NCBI RefSeq assembly: GCF_019649055.1
Contig: NW_026570233.1
Location: forward strand, 248,001-312,000
Origin: Paramacrobiotus metropolitanus
Lineage: Eukaryota; Tardigrada; Eutardigrada; Parachela; Macrobiotidae
Direction: 5' to 3'
Length of the DNA: 64,000 nucleotides
Below, in pieces: positions 45,444 through 56,947 of the stretch. Positions within the stretch are counted from its first letter, which is position 1. Each line of letters begins with the position of its first letter. The notes beneath the pieces are model-generated. The model was not told where the DNA came from. It did no database searches and saw nothing but the letters and a program-made list of their open reading frames with translations. The translations under genes and the position numbers were made by a program.

Positions 45444-48400
45444 ATGGAATCGACTATGACTATACTTCCTTCAACAACGGAACCAGCTGAATCTCCAACC
45501 TTGAAACCAACGCGATACATCGATATAACCGCCGGATCTCAGTTATCATCCAATGCGGATATTGGCGTTGCCGCTTATCTGCTGTTTATCTGTAAGCCTA
45601 TAGAAATGTTCTCCCGTCGAAAAGCAACAATTTGTGTCAGTAAATTGTTTTGTTATTTTTATAGGGGTACTGTCCTTGTACGCTAACGGGGTAGTTTTAA
45701 TCGGAATCGCCAGGCAAAAAGGTCATATCCTGCCCTTAGATATCTTGATGGGGTTTTTGGCAGTTTCCAATGGCCTGCTCGCACTGACTACGTATCCCAT
45801 GGTCGGTGTTTCGCTGATCAGCCACTACTGGATGTTCGGACATGCAGGTACCGCAGATCGATTAATTAAAACCATTAACTGCACAATATTACGCAAGTCT
45901 AGCTGTCGTTTTGCATACTTCTTTTAAATGTTCTACGAAAAAAATGTTGTACATAAATTTTCTATAGATTAACGGATTGTTTTGTTATACACTAGAACTT
46001 TATCAATGACGTAACAGTAACACAACTTATACATGCCACAGTACAGTACACAATTTAAAACAACGCTAGCTGGTATTTTACACCGAACACAACAAACTGT
46101 TGGAATTATGGTCATGTCGGTAGCATAATTGTTTTCTACTTTCTCGAAGAGCGTGAGGTAATGCTTTTTCGAATGCTACCCAGTACCCAGTAGGTCCAAA
46201 CGATATGGTTAACAACCATCACCTAGTACAGATACTCACACAACACTTGCAATACGTCAAAATCAAAACAAATTTGGCGACACAAATTGGGCGTCGCCAA
46301 ATAGATTTTATCGCAAAGAAAGCAAACTGTGTACAAATATTCTATCATGTGCATTGTACTCGTGCCTTATTAATTCCTTTGATTGACCGGAGCGAAGCGA
46401 AGGTCTTCCTAATTCAGCTTCAATGCTTAGCTTCACTTGTGTCCGTTACGGAAGTCCAGCTATGACGTCATCCTAGATAGGTCAACTGGCGTCACGGCTC
46501 TATACAGTAGTTTTGCAGTGCTTCACTTGTGTCCGTTACGGAAGTCCCAAATATGACTTTATCGCGGACTAGCCGGATAACGCCAAGAGACTGTAGAACG
46601 GTTTTGCACTGCTTATCTTGTGTCTGTTAGGGAAGCACCGTTGATAGTAACGTGGTGTTTCCTGTATGCTTAAAACGCTAACGAAGAACATAGGTCACTT
46701 CAGATAGCAACCTTTGCCAATGTCGCATTCGAATAAATCGTGCCCAACTTGTAGAAGAAGCTCGACAAGTAAGGGCACCCTGGCACAGATAATGAAAATC
46801 CATGCCAATCCTGGTTGAGGCAGTTGTAGGAAGTAACTGGGGGTGATCCCGGCCCCCCTTTAACAATGCCTGCAATAATTTAAAAAGGTCACACAGTGCT
46901 TGGTTAAAACCGACTGGCAAATAGACACTCCATTGTTTGCGTAAAATTTATTGAAGCGGGCTTGAGATAACTAAACGGTTTCTAAAGTAATTAACTTCAA
47001 CCCTGGGATCAACTGAAAACGAATTTTTAATGGAGGAGGTGCTTTAGAGACCCTGGGTTGAACTGCTTTAAAAAGATTGGTCGTAGTTTTAATTTCGCTT
47101 TAATCGTGGTTTAGTGTCTGAAATAAAGAAATTACTTGAAAATACTCGCAAAAGATGCTGGGCACATACGGTGATAACTTAAAAATGATTAATTTGTATT
47201 TGTTGCCGGGTCATCTGTGGCAAATTCTGGGAACAACTGCCCTAAACCGGCTTAACTACAAAGTGAAAAAAACTAAAATTCAAAGAATGAAAGAAAAACA
47301 GTGGCAATAAGTTTAGTCCGGTGTTCTGTTTTTCCCACATGTTTGTAGGAGAATTATTTACAAAAAATGTCAATGAATTTTTGTCGGCGGGCCATGCAAC
47401 AAAGCTTCTTGACCAAGCTGTGAAACCGCTTCGCTCCGGTCTGCTAAGGCACGCCAACGTGCATTTTTCTAGTACATATAGTGCCCCTCTACCATGAGTG
47501 AAATATGGCCACTGTAAGGTGCCTAAAAACCGTGCAAAGCGTAACGGTTAAAGTGCCCACTTATTTAAGTGGCTGGAACAAAAAGTCGGCTAACAATAAG
47601 TTCTCAGTTATTTTCCGATTATCATTTGCGTAGCATTGATATTTTAGGATGCGTTGGGTATGCCTTTGTTACCATGTTTCTCGGGCTTGCATCCATTTTC
47701 GATTTACCAGGAATTGCATACGTGCTTTACAGTACAGTATCGGCGAAGCATACTGGTAAGTATATTCCCGCTCTGCACTGTGCTACGTGTGTTTCATCTG
47801 ATCCCTTTCACTGCTTGCTGCAGTTTCTACGGTCAGAGCGGGGCAGGGCAACACAAAATGTCAGTGCGGCATCGTTTGGATAATTATCCCGGCCATCTGC
47901 GCGATGTCCTTTCTCCTTTGCATGCTGCCGATTATCGGTATGGGAGAATATGGAATCGGCAAACATGGATCCAGCTGCACAATTAAATGGTCAACGAAAT
48001 CTCTGATATCGGTCTTCTATATCACAATTCTAATGATCACGGGATTCGTTATTCCGGTGACTCTCACTGCGATTTTTTATTACCGTGTCATCAGCCATCT
48101 GCGTTCCCTGAAACGCCGATACGTCAACATGGACTTTGCTAAAAAGTGGACCAAGGTCCAGAACGACACTCTCATGGTAGGTCACACACTCCGCCCCATA
48201 TTTCGTTGCAAAGACACCCATGATTCAAGGTGCCCTTATCCAGGGAAATCATTTTGTGAAAACAATGTGGGTATACCGTAAATTAACGACATTTTGCCGG
48301 CTGATTAAGGGAAGCTTGAACACATGTAATCTCCACGCAAACAACTGCATACGCGGTCACAAGATCTATCCAAAAATCCAAGAATGTATCAAGTATCTTC

Positions 48401-48989
48401 CAGAAATTAAGTGCAAGCTTAACTGCATTAGCTCACGGGCTTGGTCAGTATCAGCTAGGTTAATACTGGTCTTATTTGTTCAAATCCGCGTGCACTTTTC
48501 GGTTACTAATTGCTACAGATTTCAGTAGTCCCCAGGGACGTCACAGTCATCATAATCTCTAATAACCTTTCCCATTAATCACAACCCCGCGCCGTAATAC
48601 GGTTATGACAAATCCTGCAATATGCGCTAAAATTTCCACAGATGACGCTTGCCGTCGGGATCTGCATGATCGTCTGCTGGGCGCCGTACGCCGTTGTGGC
48701 CAGCTGGGAGACATTCTTTGACCCCTCTACTCTCCCTGTCCAACTGGAAGCCACCGCGGCCTTCACCGCCAAAAGCTCCACCGCTTTCACGCCGCTGGTC
48801 CATCTCTGCTTTACCAAGAAATGCCGACAGTGGTTGCGCCGCACACTCTTCTGTTTCAAGCACTCCGACGGCAGTCCTTCTCAGCAGACATCTCAGACCC
48901 AGATGACCCAGCTGATTCCCAAGTCAACGACCATGCCGAGTGTTTCTGTCCGTCGAAGTTCCCTGCCTAGCAACATCTTGGATCAGTAA
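45444..48989 (+). CDS. Opsin with altered DRY and NPxxY motifs
   Basis: Five exons splice in frame to 374 residues: 45444-45591, 45665-45847, 47648-47755, 47839-48176 and 48642-48989. TM1 has the Asn in LYANGVVLIG. TM2 reads LAVSNGLLAL (Asp2.50 is Asn). TM3 starts CVGYAF, with Tyr at the rhodopsin-113 position. ECL2 has its Cys in GSSCTIKW. TM6 keeps CWAPYAVV. TM7 carries FTAKSSTAFTP, whose Lys (codon 48771-48773) is the retinal Schiff-base site, diagnostic for opsins. Three things are odd: IAxERY is IAYVLY, so the DRY Arg is Leu (47725-47727); NPxxY is TPLVH; and no Glu is at the usual position in ECL2. It should bind retinal, but conventional G-protein activation is doubtful; a photoisomerase-like or otherwise modified role is possible. 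The exon 4 acceptor at 47838 is chosen by phase. Confidence 0.88.
46430..46650. repeat. 90-bp tandem repeat in the opsin intron
   Basis: Three imperfect copies of a unit beginning GCTTCACTTGTGTCCGTTAC start at 46430, 46520 and 46611. The third is more divergent (GCTTATCTTGTGTCTGTTAG). They lie inside the 1.8-kb second intron of the opsin gene. Confidence 0.8.
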
Positions 48990-51298
48990 CTGTTACAGAG
49001 TTAAAGATAACTAAGCAAATGCACTATTGCGCTCACCGGCAGACCGGCCGGAGCGCAGCGTGAAGGGTCGCAGACTCGCAGTTAGTTTATTATGGAATTT
49101 TTAACGCGTACTTGATTAGCCGTTTTGTTTTTATCAGCGCACCGATGATTTCATACAGTTAAACAAATAACATATTCAGAAGTCTAATCGCTTTTCCTTG
49201 GTTCCTCGAAATGTGGGTTTTTTCGTCTTTATGCCGGGAGAAGGGATAACGGAAATGTGTCCTCATTGAGGAAAAATAAGTCATGATGTTGGTGTGCTTT
49301 TAGATTTCGCTGTATTAGACTGCTTTCTATGTTTGAGAAGCATTTACTTATCTTTTCTTCGCATTTAAACGTTATGTGGTTGTTTTGATAGGTCAGTTCG
49401 GTTTTCAAGAGTTTTATCACTTAATTTCTGTAATTAATTTTCATGGGTTAAATAACAAAAAGACACAACAGCCACACCTTAGAAACTGCATCCTCCTGAT
49501 CCTGGAAATTATGAAGTCAAATGTTTATTACCAGAAACCCTGCTAATCGGATCTTGTTGAGATCCAGAATGTCACAGCAGCAAAATTGTGCCAACAACAA
49601 ACAACAGATTAAATTGCAAACAGAATGTCACAAATCCACGTAACAGTTTCAGTAGCCAAAACGATTACAAACTAACACTCAATGTTGGTTACCTCAACAA
49701 CAGGCCTCTGTACGACAACCAAATACGACACCCACAAGGCGTTTTTTCAAGCTTTAATGGTTTTTAATTTAACGCAAGGTTACCAGCGGAAATTCATTTT
49801 GGGATACGTAGTAAACTGAAAAGAGTGAAGTCTTCTCCATCTGAATACAGCGCTATAATTTTGTATTATCTGCTTACCCTTAAAAACAACTTTTCGTCAT
49901 GGATGTCGAAACGGAAGCGATAACAGAACGGAACGTAACAAAGAGAAAGTGACTAGCGCTTTTTTAAGACAATAGGGGTCATAAATCCGACTTTTTTATG
50001 TTCAACAGCAATTCGCATATACTGCAGCGATGAAAGTAATTAGAAATAATAGATAGAAAATACAACGATAAGTGGCACGACGGTGTGATGTGTTTTATCT
50101 AGGACAAATTTTTAGCCCATACCGTGTGCGCGCCGTTTCGACGCGCCTGTCCTTTCGTCTGCTGTAGTCACCGCTGCATTCTCTGTACTGTGCAGAGGGC
50201 AACAAAACTAGGAAGACTTTGATAGCTTTTGTGAGAAATTAACTTGGTTCGAAAACAGCTCTACCCTTTAAAAAATACTCAAAAAGTTTAATGAAATCAA
50301 AACATTTTCTACTGAGCTGGTTACACATACCGTTTTTTGACATATGGAAAACAATAAAAATTCTAGCTGTAAACACCCAGGGTCAGCGCTGACCCATCCG
50401 TTCCGGTACGGTTTTTAACAGTTCAAATTTTTAAGGGAAATGGTAATCAAAGTTCCGTGTGTGATAACTTTTGACTTTTTTTGCACCGATTGCATTCTGT
50501 AAATATTGACCTAAAATGATTGACTTTAAAACCTTGTAATAAGTTGGGCATCATTAAAATAAATTTTTTTCTAACGTAAAAGTGTAGTGAAGCATTCTTC
50601 AAATATCCTTATCTGTAAAAGCGTATTCTGACAACGCTAGTGTATGATTGGCCGCAAAATGATCAAAATCGCTGGTAACCTCACGTTAATTAACACTACG
50701 CCAACGTTTTTGTCGGATTAGCATCCCGACGTTTACACAATGCCGGAAACAGTAATTCTCTAAGGCAACAGTAATTCTCTACGCTATTTTATTGATTAGG
50801 TATGTAGCGGAATATTACGTTTACGCAATGCCGGGAACAGTACAGTACGTACGTTTTTACAGTTTTTATTGTTTAATTATGTAGCGGAGCATTACATCAG
50901 GACTGGATCAAATTGTACGCTGAAGCTCTTGTTAATTTGCTAGTTTATATAATATGGCAACGGCCCTGTAGACTTAAATTCCATTTGATTGAAAACTGTA
51001 TCCCTTCCATTGGTGGGATTCGTTACACAACCTAAACCAAAAATAACCCGGCCCGATCTGCTGACTAAACCACCGAAACTTGACCTTGGACGTGCATATA
51101 CGCGCGCAATATTGCAAAAGACACCTCGTTTGCTGTTTCGAATTTACACTTCCAGTTAGAAGTGCGTCGGCACTTTTAACGCCTCGTAGCATCGTTTATC
51201 TCATCAAGATTTTATTTAGGAGTTAAATTAAGTAGGACAAAAACTCTAACTCAACGAGCGAGCACTGTATTTTCGGTGAAATGCTGTAACACTTAAAA
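48990..51298. other. Intergenic, no gene; degenerate tandem repeat
   Basis: AT-rich sequence without supported frames. At about 50729-50896 a diverged tandem pair of roughly 90 bp (CGTTTACxCAATGCCGGxAACAG ... TATGTAGCGGA) is visible. Confidence 0.45.
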
Positions 51299-52601
51299 AT
51301 GAAAATGCTAAATACGTTTTCATTTGTAAATACCTTCTTTGGTATCCTTTTGGTTGTGATGCGAGTTTTCGGCTTATTGGTTTTACCTAAGCGACGCAAT
51401 AATCGTCCATTTATCTATCACATCGGTGACATCGTGTTGACCTTTTGGGGCGTTGCCATCTTCGTTGGCACGACATTACACGCTGGCATAAATTTATTGG
51501 TCATTGATTACCGCACAAAACCCAAAACATCCAGCGAACTGGTCAAACTTACCGGTCAAATGGTCTACAGTGCATTCCTACCGTTTTTAGCCGCTGGAAC
51601 AGCAAAAAGCGTTTTCGGTATAAAGACATGGCTGAATGATTATGAGCCGATCAGCAAACGGTGTTTAACACAGACTTCCGATCGCAAACTGAAAATATTC
51701 GTCGTTTTTGCTTTATTATTGAGCAGCGTCTACGTGTATCCGTCCCTCGAACGAACGATTGCCACTTTTTACAGTCCGGACGTTTTTCTGGGAATAAAGA
51801 TTAGCACTAAACCACTTATTCTGTTTGTCCATAAATTGGCCTATATAGCCAATCGGTTAACCGATGTAGTGAATATTCTGACGCAATCTTTTCTGGTCAT
51901 TTTGAGTGTCTCGATGATTCTGTGCTTCGAATATATTACGGCAAAATATAACGCAGTGGATTCCGAAGCGGGTGAAAAATACGAAGCCGAACATCGTTTG
52001 CTCTCTGACCTTATCGGGCAGTTGCGCGATAAATTGAAGTTTTGGCTTTTTTGTTTGTACTGTAAAGATTTCGCCTGGCTGCTGTGGAGTGTCCATCTGA
52101 TACAGGCCGCTATGAGCTTCATCGTTTATTTCGCTTGCACGGTCGTCTTCGTAATCCTGCGAACCGTGTTGTTCTTGCTACTCTCCAACAAGGTACCAAT
52201 TAATTTGTTGTGGGTTGTATTAGGGCTGCACGCAGTTTTCTGGATATTTTACAGGCTGAACTGTTAAAGCCGTCAATGGCAGCGCGTGTTTTGAACATGC
52301 CCTTTGGGAGCCAGAAACAGGATATGGCTCTGCGTCTGGGAATTATGGCCCAGGAATTCGTGGGATTCAGTATCGGTATTATCAATATCAACCATGAATT
52401 CGCACTTGGGGTAATACACTAACTTCTTAATAACTTTTAATACGATAAAGATTATTGCGGCATTATGCCACTGAATTATCGGGAATACGTTTCTTATAGG
52501 GAGCTGGAGTATTCATTACGTACGTAATGATTTCTTGGGATAATCAGGCCGGTGTGGACTCCACAGGACCAATGACAACGCGAAATTATACCTTTTCGTA
52601 A
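51299..52601 (+). CDS. Gustatory-like 7TM receptor, three exons
   Basis: Three exons in phase 0, 51299-52192, 52255-52410 and 52500-52601, encode 383 residues; the introns are 62 and 89 bp. Exon 1 holds about six hydrophobic segments beginning SFVNTFFGILLVVMRVFGLL. Exon 2 ends with EFVGFSIGIININHEFALG and exon 3 continues GAGVFITYVMISWDN before a short hydrophilic tail with the stop TAA at 52599. The exon junctions, the GFS and NINxEFA block, and the GVFITY last membrane segment match the gene at 3921-5479, although the first exons are highly diverged and the strand is opposite. This is the pattern of the invertebrate gustatory receptor superfamily, which forms ligand-gated channels in sensory membranes in insects. 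The ligand is unknown. If exon 3 is ignored, the second exon reads on only three codons to a stop. Confidence 0.78.
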
Positions 52602-53062
52602 ATTTAATTGGAAACTTGTCAGTATATACACTAACAACCTACTAGAGTTTGTAAAGCACGATTGGTTCTAAACGTTCCAATACTGTATGCAGTGTGTAGT
52701 ACAAAGTATGTGCAGATGGTTTTCTTTTCACTCTGTTTTTTGTTGTCTAAACGCAAATTTTTTTTAATTAGTAATAGTAATTCGTAACTACCACACACAC
52801 ATTATATTTATTTCCTGTTTTCAATTGTAAAGCTGGTAAACAATACCATAATTTTGTTTACCGATGTCACGTACAATTTTACCGATATCGGAACAATTCC
52901 AGACCACTGATAGATATACTACCGCATTTCATCAAACAAACAAAAAGCCGCTGTGGGGGATTCTTCTGCGTCAGAAAATATTACTCGATATTCATCATAT
53001 TAAACGTTTTATCAAAACGTCTGACTGAAAATCCACCACTGGAAGTGCTTTAGTGTGCGAAT
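52602..53062. other. Intergenic, nothing recognised
   Basis: 3' flanks of the converging gustatory-like gene and the first hydrophilic-protein gene. No frame or repeat of note. Confidence 0.5.
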
Positions 53063-53248
53063 TCACTTTTTCGGCCCGTTATTTCCGCCTTTGTACAGAG
53101 AATTATTCGGATTGAGCTGTTTGGCATGATTGCTCAGGTCTGCTTTGTCTCCAGCTCCGTGGTAGCCAGCAGGGCGCCCAGGTCCCGTTGGCTGGTGATT
53201 TGGGTTCAGCTGGTTAGAACGATTATCCCGCGCAGCTTTGTTATCCAT
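53063..53248 (-). CDS. Small Asn/Pro-rich hydrophilic protein, copy 1 (61 aa)
   Basis: A single coding exon of 61 residues. It starts MDNKAARDNRSNQLNPNH, has TGPGRPAGYHGAG in the middle, and ends with a second NHAKQLNPNNSLYKG block and a basic tail. The NQLNPN phrase thus occurs twice within the protein. There is no Cys or Trp, almost no hydrophobic residue, and no signal peptide, so it is probably disordered and cytosolic or nuclear. An acceptor (TTTGCAG) ends four bases before the ATG; the matching donor is at 53599-53598 and a TATA box at 53738-53745, implying a non-coding first exon and a 5'UTR intron of about 347 bp. Two tandem paralogues lie upstream. I have a vague recollection of small uncharacterised eukaryotic proteins with an NRxNQxNPN motif, but I cannot verify a family, and I assign no function. 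Confidence 0.75.
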   Translation of the reverse strand: MDNKAARDNRSNQLNPNHQPTGPGRPAGYHGAGDKADLSNHAKQLNPNNSLYKGGNNGPKK

Positions 53249-53737
53249 GATTCTGCAAACTGAAGCTCATTAACGGTGTCGAACGGACGTCAACCATTAG
53301 CTGTACGGTATGTGGTAAAAAATGCTGATGCTGTACCGATATGCCGGACTTTCGCGATAAAGAGGTTTCTAAGACAGAACGAACAAAATTTACCGGTTTC
53401 GCATTAAGACGCAAGAGGTTTGCAAAAATAGTCAAAAACTGAACCACCGTAAAGTTATTCAGTACTACATTACCAATGCGAACAGGAACAAGCGAAATGT
53501 AGAGAGCGGCGTTGAGCGCAGTTAATAATTTGAACAATTTCTAACGGCATTTCAACATTCATCCCTACAGAGTATTAAGTAGTGATCAATCCCGCTTACC
53601 GAAATCCGGGACTGAGATACCAAGGAACACTCCGCAGTCCACAGGCAACACACCAGGCGTTTGTTAGATACAAGTGCGGCGATGCAAAAGTTTTATTGCT
53701 AAAATTATGTTCTGCCACTATTTGATCTGGCAAGGTG

Positions 53738-53745
53738 CTTTTATA
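53738..53745 (-). promoter_or_regulatory. TATA box of hydrophilic-protein copy 1
   Basis: TATAAAAG on the minus strand in the context CGCGTGGCGTATAAAAGCAC. It is about 140 bp upstream of the 5'UTR donor. Copy 3 has a very similar element (CACGCGGTATAAAAG). Confidence 0.6.
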
Positions 53746-54908
53746 CGCCACGCGAAACTCGTTCGAAATCGGTAATTTCTGGCGGCTGACGTGTCATGAT
53801 GCAGTATTAAAGCGGGTATTGTTTTTATCTGCTTGGCAACATAGATGGGTTTTCCCTGATGCAGCTTTTTTGACTATTGCTAAAAGGTCAGTTAAAGCTG
53901 TATTGCCTGGCATCGAAAAGCAGTACGACTAATATTGTGCTTGCAAAATTTACTAGCCTGCATAAGCAATCAATTTGGTTTGGTTGCGCACCATATCGCC
54001 GGCAAATTTCCCCAAAAAGGCACTGATATTCGTATACATCACCTAAGTCGTATGTATAATATATATGGAGATCACAAACTTAAACTATGTTTCAGATGGC
54101 GTCTCACGCATGAGTTTGAAAAATCGAACGATAAACAACGCATAAATAAAGTTGATTTAAGTCGGAAATTGTTGTGGTGGTTACGCATAATTGCATACTC
54201 GTAGGTAAATAAATTTGGAGGCTAATTCTTTGTTGAGGTCGGCACTATCAGGCCAAGTATCCGATGTTCCGGTCAAACATTGTACAAATAAGTTTAGGTC
54301 GATGCTGCGAGCCTGCGGGCGCTGGAAAACACGGGCGTTGGCTGCGTGCACGGGTGTTGGCACCGGATTTGACTGTGTGCACGGCTGAATTCTTTATAAA
54401 GCTTATAACTTTTTGTGCAAAGGATTTTTAAAGCCGATTTTTGGGTTGGAATATGACGGTGGAAACTCCTAATTGCGCCTAATTGCTCTTCTAATTTAAG
54501 CGCTTAGATCAGGGACAAAAAAGTGGATGTGGTCAGGTAGCGATGCCCGAAATTCGAGTATAAACGAGCTGAATACGGGTGTAGTTGTCGTTATGAGTCA
54601 TTTATTGGTAGCCGTTTGGTGAGTTGTTGTTTTATTCGTATTTAATTTTTAGGGTTATTTTATTTTTATTTGTATTTTATTTTTAAGGTTATTTTACGCC
54701 AAAAATTTCGAGCGATCCATAATTCTTCATTTAGAAGCTATATTATAGACTCAAAAATGACTTAAAAACGAAGCAAAATAGTAACTTACGGCTTTAACAA
54801 ATGCTAGTACGATTTGGTCGAGATTTGCCCAGTAATGTGCAAAAAATAAAATTTTGCGTTAACAATAACAATGTATGTGGTCGTAGGCCTATTAGCTCGA
54901 CGTTGCTT
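53746..54908. other. Intergenic, nothing recognised
   Basis: Short plus-strand frames at 53735-53932 and 53935-54204 lack domain or splice support. AT-rich towards 54700. Confidence 0.45.
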
Positions 54909-55631
54909 ACCAGGGCTCGGTCACCACCTCCCCCTTCAGAAAAATCTCATTTTTTGTTTGAAGACACAACAGGTATGGGGAACCCTTAAAAAAATACTTT
55001 CATCGGCAATGGTCCAGTGGGCGTGGCCAAACAGGAATTTATTGGCTGACATTATTGCATGTATGGCCATTGCCGTATTGCTGTACATATTTATGGTGTT
55101 ATAGATTACACTGATAAATTTATTTTGCGATTTCTGTGTTATCTGTTAGACTGTTACCACTGTAGTTTTACTCTTTGATTTGATTTTGCTTCCTAATTCA
55201 CTGTTTTGAAAAAGTAACATTTTTAAAGAATCTCGCCACGTATCAAGCTCTAAAATGCATGGATTTGCAGCACACGGTCTGTTCGGGTTTCAGTACAGTC
55301 GCTATTGGCGAGTTCACTAATAATTTTAATTTTGCAAAACAGTGAATTAGGAAGTAAAATCACATCAAGGAGTAAAACTGCAGTGGTAATAGATAACACA
55401 AAACTCGCAAATTAAATTTATCTGTGTAATCTGTAACACCATAATTACTGTATGTACAGCAATACGGCAATGGCCATACATGCAATAATGTCAGCCAATA
55501 AATTCCTGTTTGACCACGCCCACTGGACCATTGCCGATGAAAGTATTTTTTTAAGTGTTCCCCATACCTATTGTGTCTTCACACAAAAAATGAGATTTTT
55601 CTGAGGGGGGAGGTGGTGACCGAGCCCTGGT
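54909..55631. mobile_element. Fold-back element with ~300-bp inverted arms
   Basis: The left arm, about 54909-55212, starts ACCAGGGCTCGGTCACCACC and ends near CTAATTCACTGTTTTG. The right arm, about 55330-55631, is its reverse complement with scattered substitutions (for example TTTTACTC(T/C)TTGAT(T/G)TG) and one- or two-base indels. A 117-bp unique spacer separates them. No transposase and no clear target duplication. The arms are over 90 percent alike by eye. This fits a fold-back or long-TIR non-autonomous DNA transposon; an RNA copy would form a long hairpin. Confidence 0.85.
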
Positions 55632-56112
55632 TAGTGGAACTTCATTTAAATATGCATTCGTCTCAGTTTTCCCTAATCGATTCCACTATGGCAATTTTAA
55701 CTGCTTTGTTGCCATTGCGTTGATATGCTCACTATAGGAATATTACCGGCAATACTTCCCGCTTTTGAACGTTTTTGCTCTCAAAGCTCGCCCTTCTGTA
55801 TTTGTGGTTACACTGCAGTTATTTTGGCAAATAAGGCATTTAATACAACAAAAGCGTAATGTAGCTTCGTCTTGTGCACGCTTTATTCAGTTACAACAGC
55901 ACGTAAAAATGACATCGGCTTCGAGATACGAGGTAGTTCACTTGCTGACTCTTAATTGTTGTTGCAGAAAAAAATAACAGAAGCCAAACTTCGACAACGT
56001 CGGCATAAACACAAACGCAGTATTCGAAAAACGCACTGCAGTATTTGGGCAGAATTCACCACGAAAATGTTGCCCAGTTTTTAGGTAATTCCGGTATCCT
56101 TTCGAACCTGGT
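55632..56112. other. Intergenic, nothing recognised
   Basis: Plus-strand frame 55765-55977 has no support. Probably the 3' flank of hydrophilic-protein copy 2. Confidence 0.45.
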
Positions 56113-56295
56113 TCACTTTTGACCTTTGTTGACGCCTTTATATTCGGGATTATTGGGGTTCATCTGGTTGGCGTGATTGTTCAGGTCGGTCTTGGTACCG
56201 GCTCCATGGTATCCGGTGTTGCGGCCAGGTCCCGTTGGCGTATGGTTGGGATTACACTGGTTGGCACGATTATCCCGAGCGGCTTTATCGGCCAT
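56113..56295 (-). CDS. Small Asn/Pro-rich hydrophilic protein, copy 2 (60 aa)
   Basis: This 60-residue protein starts at the ATG at 56295, MADKAARDNRANQCNPNH, followed by TPTGPGRNTGYHGAG, DLNNHANQMNPNNPEYKG and a basic end. It aligns over its whole length with copy 1 and keeps both internal NQxNPN phrases; the single Cys replaces Leu. The open frame extends eight codons further upstream, but these lie before the acceptor CCCAACAG (ending at 56300), and all three copies agree on M(A/D)(D/N)KAARD as the start. A donor at 56457 and a TATATAAA box at 56603-56610 give a non-coding first exon and a 158-bp 5'UTR intron. The protein is probably intrinsically disordered and soluble. Function unknown. 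Confidence 0.78.
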   Translation of the reverse strand: MADKAARDNRANQCNPNHTPTGPGRNTGYHGAGTKTDLNNHANQMNPNNPEYKGVNKGQK

Positions 56296-56602
56296 GATTC
56301 TGTTGGGCAGTCTGTGCAAATTTCACACTCTGATGTTATGATTACGACTTTAATTGGTCCTCATTGACAGCGTAGCAAGGAAAAACCGGATTTGAGCGAT
56401 CAGTATTATTATTATTATGCAGCTGAAACATCGCAAACTGCATTGAGAATGGCTTACCTGACAAGTGACAACCGTTAATAGCTCGGTCGAAATGGCAAAA
56501 GGCTTCCAGAGTCCAGACGGATAATGAAACAGCAGCATATACGGCTACAGTGGCGTAGAAGAAGTCAAGTTTGCAATTGTTTTTTAAGCAATGCCGCTGG
56601 TG

Positions 56603-56610
56603 TTTATATA
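56603..56610 (-). promoter_or_regulatory. TATA box of hydrophilic-protein copy 2
   Basis: TATATAAA on the minus strand, about 145 bp before the 5'UTR donor at 56457, the same spacing as in copy 1. Confidence 0.5.
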
Positions 56611-56695
56611 GGTAGACTGGAACCATTACCCAGCAAAACTCGTCTGACATCATGATCCTGTTGGTTCCGCATATTTCTAGAAATGATGTAGCCTG

Positions 56696-56947
56696 ATGAT
56701 GCTCGTAATGGCGATCAAAATGATGTTGTCATTATTTCACTGCATTGTATTGATGGTAATTGTCACGAAGCTGCCGGATGGCGGCTTTGACAGTCTGCCG
56801 GCAGCGTCAAATGGTCCCTTTTCGGCTACACTAGCAGAAACAGGTTCTGCTGTGCATGTTGGCCTTGGCCCTGTTCGGCACTCGGCAGTACATCAGGCGT
56901 TTGATATGTGCGGCAGCACCTATCAAAGAAAGGTGTCTTTTCGGTAA
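56696..56947 (+). CDS. Possible small secreted peptide or first exon
   Basis: An open frame of 83 codons begins with a hydrophobic leader (MMLSLLF-like: KMMLSLFHCIVLMVIV) that resembles a signal peptide, followed by a Gly/Ser/Ala-rich stretch (PDGGFDSLPAASNGPF) and VRHSAVHQAF, and ends near a potential donor (TTTCGG then GTAAAATT). No homology is recognised. It is divergent from the hydrophilic-protein promoter beside it. It could be chance. Confidence 0.25.
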   Translation: MMLVMAIKMMLSLFHCIVLMVIVTKLPDGGFDSLPAASNGPFSATLAETGSAVHVGLGPVRHSAVHQAFDMCGSTYQRKVSFR

